From assembly GCA_015486445.1 (NCBI GenBank), contig WFRT01000107.1, positions 1 to 9,061 of the forward strand: a stretch of 9,061 nt of DNA, written 5' to 3'. Each line of letters begins with the position of its first letter. Positions within the stretch are counted from its first letter, which is position 1. This document shows positions 6,913 through 9,061 of this stretch, one piece after another. A program made the translations under genes and the position numbers. The DNA is from Pseudomonadota bacterium. GTDB taxonomy: Bacteria; Desulfobacterota; Anaeroferrophillalia; Anaeroferrophillales; Tharpellaceae. The notes beneath the pieces are model-generated. The model worked only from the letters and a program-made list of their open reading frames with translations. It did not search any database and was not told where the DNA came from.

Positions 6913-7023
6913 AAGATTTCTGTTTTTCCAGCGCTCGCTCCGCCCGCATTGCAAAACTCGCTTACGCTCAAACAGTTGCAATGCTTATGGGCTCCCGCTC
7001 GCTGGGAAAAACGACGAAATCTT
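6913..7023. repeat. Long imperfect inverted repeat inside the mobile element
   Basis: AAGATTTC (6913-6920) pairs with GAAATCTT (7016-7023), TTTTTCC with GGAAAAA further in, and CATTGCAA (6947-6954) with TTGCAATG (6976-6983), around a 21-base loop. The arms differ by small bulges. It is a nested repeat of its own, inside but distinct from the terminal repeats. Confidence 0.7.
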
Positions 7024-7053
7024 TCCGAAACCGCTCAGAAAAACCACCCCCGC

Positions 7054-7071
7054 CCCCTCTTGAAAGAGGGG
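7054..7071. repeat. Short hairpin near the right end of the mobile element
   Basis: CCCCTCTT (7054-7061) and AAGAGGGG (7064-7071) are perfect complements separated by GA. No U-tract follows, so it is not an evident terminator. It is probably part of the element's structure. Confidence 0.55.
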
Positions 7072-7096
7072 AGATAGAATTTAGCTGAATAGTTAC

Positions 7097-7104
7097 CCTG
7101 ATTT
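7097..7104. repeat. Right copy of 8-bp target-site duplication
   Basis: CCTGATTT follows the GAATAGTTAC right end of the mobile element and is identical to 6852-6859. Confidence 0.85.
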
Positions 7105-7161
7105 TAAAAAAAAGGCTTTCCCGATCACCATCCAGCCCGACAAGAGGAGGAGATTCCCGCC

Positions 7162-7647
7162 ATGGTCCGTACCGAAATCACCCTTTTCCTGAAAAACGTT
7201 CCCGGCGAACTTGCCCGGCTCACCGAACTTTTTTCCCAGCGCGGCATCAACATCGACGCCATCACCATTCAGGACGCCACCAGCTACGTCGAAGAGCTTT
7301 TCAAGGCCCGGGGCAAGACCCTGAAACGCCACGCCACGGCCGCCAGCTACGGCATGATCCAGAAAGATTCCGAGGATTTCGCCCTGGTCCGGCTCCTGAC
7401 CAACAATACCGACTTGAGCCTCGACCTGCTGACCGAAGCCAACATCCTCTACGACATCACCCCGGTCATGGCCGTCGAACTCGACAACCAGCCCGGCACC
7501 CTGGCCGCCACGGCCCGGAAAATCGGCGATGCCGGCATCAACATCCACTACGTCTACGGTTCGGTCTCCCCTTCCGAGGGGAAAACCCTCTTTGTTTTCT
7601 GCCCCGAGGACATCGAGCTTGCGGCCCAGGTTTTCAAGCAGAAGTAG
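7162..7647 (+). CDS. Tandem ACT-domain protein, probable amino-acid-binding regulator
   Basis: This 161-residue cytoplasmic protein consists only of two ACT domains, the small ligand-binding fold that usually senses amino acids. ACT1 starts at about residue 5 with NVPGELARLTELFSQRGINI (12-31). ACT2 spans about 102-160 with NQPGTLAATARKIGDAGINI (109-128). The repeated PG-x-L...GINI pattern is clear in both. ACT1 carries an unusual charged insertion at about 41-72 between the first beta-alpha-beta unit and the strand FALVRLLTNN. It resembles stand-alone tandem-ACT proteins (COG4747-like) rather than IlvH, the acetolactate synthase subunit. The start has GAGGAGGAG at 7144-7152. Its probable promoter lies beyond the mobile element. 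No enzyme partner is adjacent, so the ligand and target are unknown. Confidence 0.85.
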   Translation: MVRTEITLFLKNVPGELARLTELFSQRGINIDAITIQDATSYVEELFKARGKTLKRHATAASYGMIQKDSEDFALVRLLTNNTDLSLDLLTEANILYDITPVMAVELDNQPGTLAATARKIGDAGINIHYVYGSVSPSEGKTLFVFCPEDIELAAQVFKQK

Positions 7648-7655
7648 CCTGTAAT

Positions 7656-8624
7656 TCAGAAAACAACCTTGCCGAGATCCTCCCTGACCCGGGCTTCAAG
7701 AAACTGCCGGCGGAGTTCATCGCGCGCCAGCCACTGCCCCCGGGCCGCGGCCGCCACCTCGAAAACGCCCCCTTCCCGGCGCCGGTAGAGCACTCCCTGC
7801 GGGTAGTAGAAACACCGCTCGCCCCGGCCGCGGACCGGCGGGGCCGGAGAAACACCGAACAGTTCATCCTCGAGACCCGGCAGGAAGTTGACGGTCAACT
7901 GAAAGCGCACCGTGAAACCGTAGAGGTTTCCGCTCAAGACCCCACTCCAACCCAGCAGTTCATCGAGCAGGGTGGCGAGAATACCCGGATGCAGCCGGCC
8001 CTCGGCCTGCTGGAAATTACGGGCCAGGCCCCGGGCCCGGTCGCGGGCATCGCCGAAACGGACCATCACCACGGCCGGCGCAAAGGTTTCACAAGAACGG
8101 AAAAAACGCCGCTCCAGTCCCGGCACCCGGCGTTTGCGGCCGCAGACAAAACAGTTGTCATAAATCCCCAGGGGTTCATGCCGAGAGCCTGACGCCAGCA
8201 GCAAACCCGGGTCGGGGTGGGGAAAATCCGCCAGCCCGGGAGCGACCGCCGTCTCGAGTTCGGCCTGGAGATAGATTTTGTCCCTTCCCGGCCGCCGCAT
8301 TTTCAAGGCCAGCAACCCGGAATCCGAAAAACCGGCCTCAAGTTCCATCCGGTCCCCGACCCGGGCGCTGTCACCGAAGCGAAAGGTCGCTGCCAGGGGA
8401 TAGGCCAGGTTTTCACCCCGCCGGTGGAGCCCGGCGTAATCGGCAAAATCGAGCAAGGCGCTCATTGCCGTGCCGCCGTGGGGAATTCCCTGCCAGCCCT
8501 CCTGCGCCGAAGTAAAACGCAATCCGGTCCTGAGTACCTGACCTTCCATGTCCACCGCCGGGGGCGGGTTGAACCAGTCCCACTCACGGCAGATAAAACA
8601 GGCTTCATGCCCTTTGGCTGCCAT
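7656..8624 (-). CDS. Double-hotdog thioesterase-like protein with repeated CFxC motifs
   Basis: This 322-residue soluble protein is made of two hotdog units in tandem, as in PaaI-like acyl-CoA thioesterases. Unit 1 opens with C9-F-I-C12, then GIPHGGTAMSALLDFADYA (46-64) with the HGG turn and acidic D59. Unit 2 repeats the order with C158-F-V-C161-G, then GRLHPGILATLLDELLG (209-225) with D221/E222. In this fold the acidic residue of the LLD helix is often catalytic, and both units keep one. The paired cysteines may bind a metal or be structural. The ATG at 8624 is preceded by TAAGGAG. The gene converges on the ACT gene with 8 bp between stops and no visible terminator. A thioesterase role is a family inference; substrate unknown. 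Confidence 0.78.
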   Translation of the reverse strand: MAAKGHEACFICREWDWFNPPPAVDMEGQVLRTGLRFTSAQEGWQGIPHGGTAMSALLDFADYAGLHRRGENLAYPLAATFRFGDSARVGDRMELEAGFSDSGLLALKMRRPGRDKIYLQAELETAVAPGLADFPHPDPGLLLASGSRHEPLGIYDNCFVCGRKRRVPGLERRFFRSCETFAPAVVMVRFGDARDRARGLARNFQQAEGRLHPGILATLLDELLGWSGVLSGNLYGFTVRFQLTVNFLPGLEDELFGVSPAPPVRGRGERCFYYPQGVLYRRREGGVFEVAAAARGQWLARDELRRQFLEARVREDLGKVVF

Positions 8625-8695
8625 TTTTTCTCCTTAAGTTTTGCTTTCCACCAGCGGCCCGCCCCTTCCCGGCCGCAAAAAGCCGGTCAAAAGAC

Positions 8696-8724
8696 TTGAC
8701 AGGGCGACCGGTTTAACCTACAAA
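8696..8724 (+). promoter_or_regulatory. sigma70-like promoter of the MBL-fold gene
   Basis: TTGACA (8696-8701) and TACAAA (8719-8724) are exactly 17 bp apart, followed about 50 bases later by a GGAGGTGAC ribosome site and the ATG at 8777. The -35 is perfect and the -10 matches four of six positions. Confidence 0.65.
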
Positions 8725-8776
8725 CAAGACTCGTAAAGTATTATTTATCAAGATACCATCAAGGATGGAGGTGACA

Positions 8777-9009
8777 ATGTTTTTTCAGCAGTTCAAAGTC
8801 GAAGGCCTGGGATGTCTCTCTTACATGCTCGGCTGCCCCCTGGCCGGCCGGGCCATCGTCGTCGACCCCAAGCGGACATCGGCGATTACCTCGACTGCGC
8901 CCGCACCAACAAAATGAAGATCGGCGCCATCATCGAAACCCACGTCCATGCCGATCATGTCTCGGGAGCGATGGAGCTGAGCTACCAGACCGGGGCCCCG
9001 GTCTGGTAG
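8777..9009 (+). CDS. MBL-fold metallo-hydrolase (persulfide dioxygenase/rhodanese-associated type), 5' fragment with frameshift
   Basis: The beginning of a metallo-beta-lactamase-fold hydrolase is recognisable. MFFQQFKVEGLGCLSYMLGC is read from the ATG at 8777 (ribosome site GGAGGTGA, 8767-8774). After VVDPKR the frame shifts and DIGDYLDCARTNKMKIGAII continues from 8875. One G appears to be missing around 8872-8875; without it the original frame stops at 8915-8917. The zinc motif THVHADH follows in ETHVHADHVSGAMEL, as in ETHE1-like persulfide dioxygenases. True gene sequence ends near 8995, the centre of the terminal palindrome; the stop at 9007-9009 belongs to the mirrored copy and is not real. 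Family recognition is good. Whether the frameshift is a mutation or a sequencing error near a contig end cannot be told; an error is more likely. Confidence 0.7.
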
Positions 9010-9061
9010 CTCAGCTCCATCGCTCCCGAGACATGATCGGCATGGACGTGGGTTTCGATGA
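8930..9061. repeat. 132-bp perfect palindrome at the window end
   Basis: Bases 8996-9061 are the exact reverse complement of 8930-8995, with no spacer and no mismatch. The fold falls inside a conserved coding segment (after TGAP of the MBL-fold protein), which argues for a fold-back read or amplification chimera rather than a biological repeat. Confidence 0.95.

Larger units (their letters stand above)
6860..7096. mobile_element. 237-bp non-autonomous MITE-like element with GTAA ends
   Basis: The element begins GTAACTATTCAGC (6860-6872) and ends with its exact complement GCTGAATAGTTAC (7084-7096), and is bounded by the 8-bp duplication CCTGATTT on both sides. It has no credible coding sequence, so it must be moved by a transposase elsewhere. 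Ends starting GTAA with 8-bp duplications are typical of the IS66 family; assignment to that family is inference from these two features. The interior holds a large imperfect hairpin (6913-7023) and a small GC hairpin (7054-7071). The exact duplication suggests a fairly recent insertion. Confidence 0.85.

Noticed and set aside
6826..7077. Small plus-strand open frame across the mobile element
   Set aside because: It crosses the element's boundary and reads through its hairpins; its protein has no family features.
7576..7598. GAGGG-GAAAA-CCCTC followed by TTTGTTTT inside the ACT gene, resembling a terminator
   Set aside because: The stem is only 5 bp and lies within conserved coding sequence before the true stop; probably chance, although it could cause some premature ends.
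8930..9061. Hairpin telomere or replication-end structure
   Set aside because: The fold lies inside a conserved gene and the neighbouring frameshift suggests low sequence quality; an assembly artefact explains it better.

Overview
The window comes from a GC-rich Gram-negative bacterium. An envelope protein with a signal peptide, strong AGGAG-type ribosome sites and sigma70-like promoters support this. The gene content, together with the GTAA-ended miniature element, fits a Desulfobacterota-like (former deltaproteobacterial) genome, but that placement is an inference from family resemblance. The right edge folds back on itself in a perfect palindrome, so it looks like the end of an assembly contig rather than a natural boundary.

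Layout: bases 1-241 are a non-coding leader with a possible promoter, a possible RNA fold and a 39-bp palindromic mini-element. Bases 242-4492 hold three overlapping plus-strand genes: a hydantoinase A/oxoprolinase-like ASKHA protein, a histone-deacetylase-fold amidohydrolase with a C-terminal cysteine-rich module, and a response regulator with a SpoIIE/PP2C phosphatase output. Bases 4582-5943 on the minus strand encode an exported protein with an N-terminal DNRLRE/CBM96-like domain, two degenerate repeats and an EF-hand-like loop. A 306-bp divergent spacer carries the promoter and a tandem operator-like repeat for a small heat-shock protein (6250-6714), which ends in a strong hairpin terminator.

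A 237-bp non-autonomous mobile element (6860-7096) follows. It has 13-bp inverted ends and an exact 8-bp target duplication, and sits between a promoter candidate and a tandem-ACT-domain gene (7162-7647). That gene converges, with an 8-bp gap, on a double-hotdog thioesterase-like gene (7656-8624, minus). A good promoter at 8696-8724 drives the start of an MBL-fold hydrolase gene (8777 onward), which is broken by a one-base frameshift and then by the terminal palindrome.

The most interesting unit is the 242-4492 operon. Its translationally overlapping genes link an ATPase-fold hydrolase, a zinc amidohydrolase and a phosphorylation-controlled phosphatase, which suggests one regulated pathway; its substrate cannot be read from the sequence. 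The second point of interest is the short-element family: two copies with the same ends occur in this window, each in a 5' leader.
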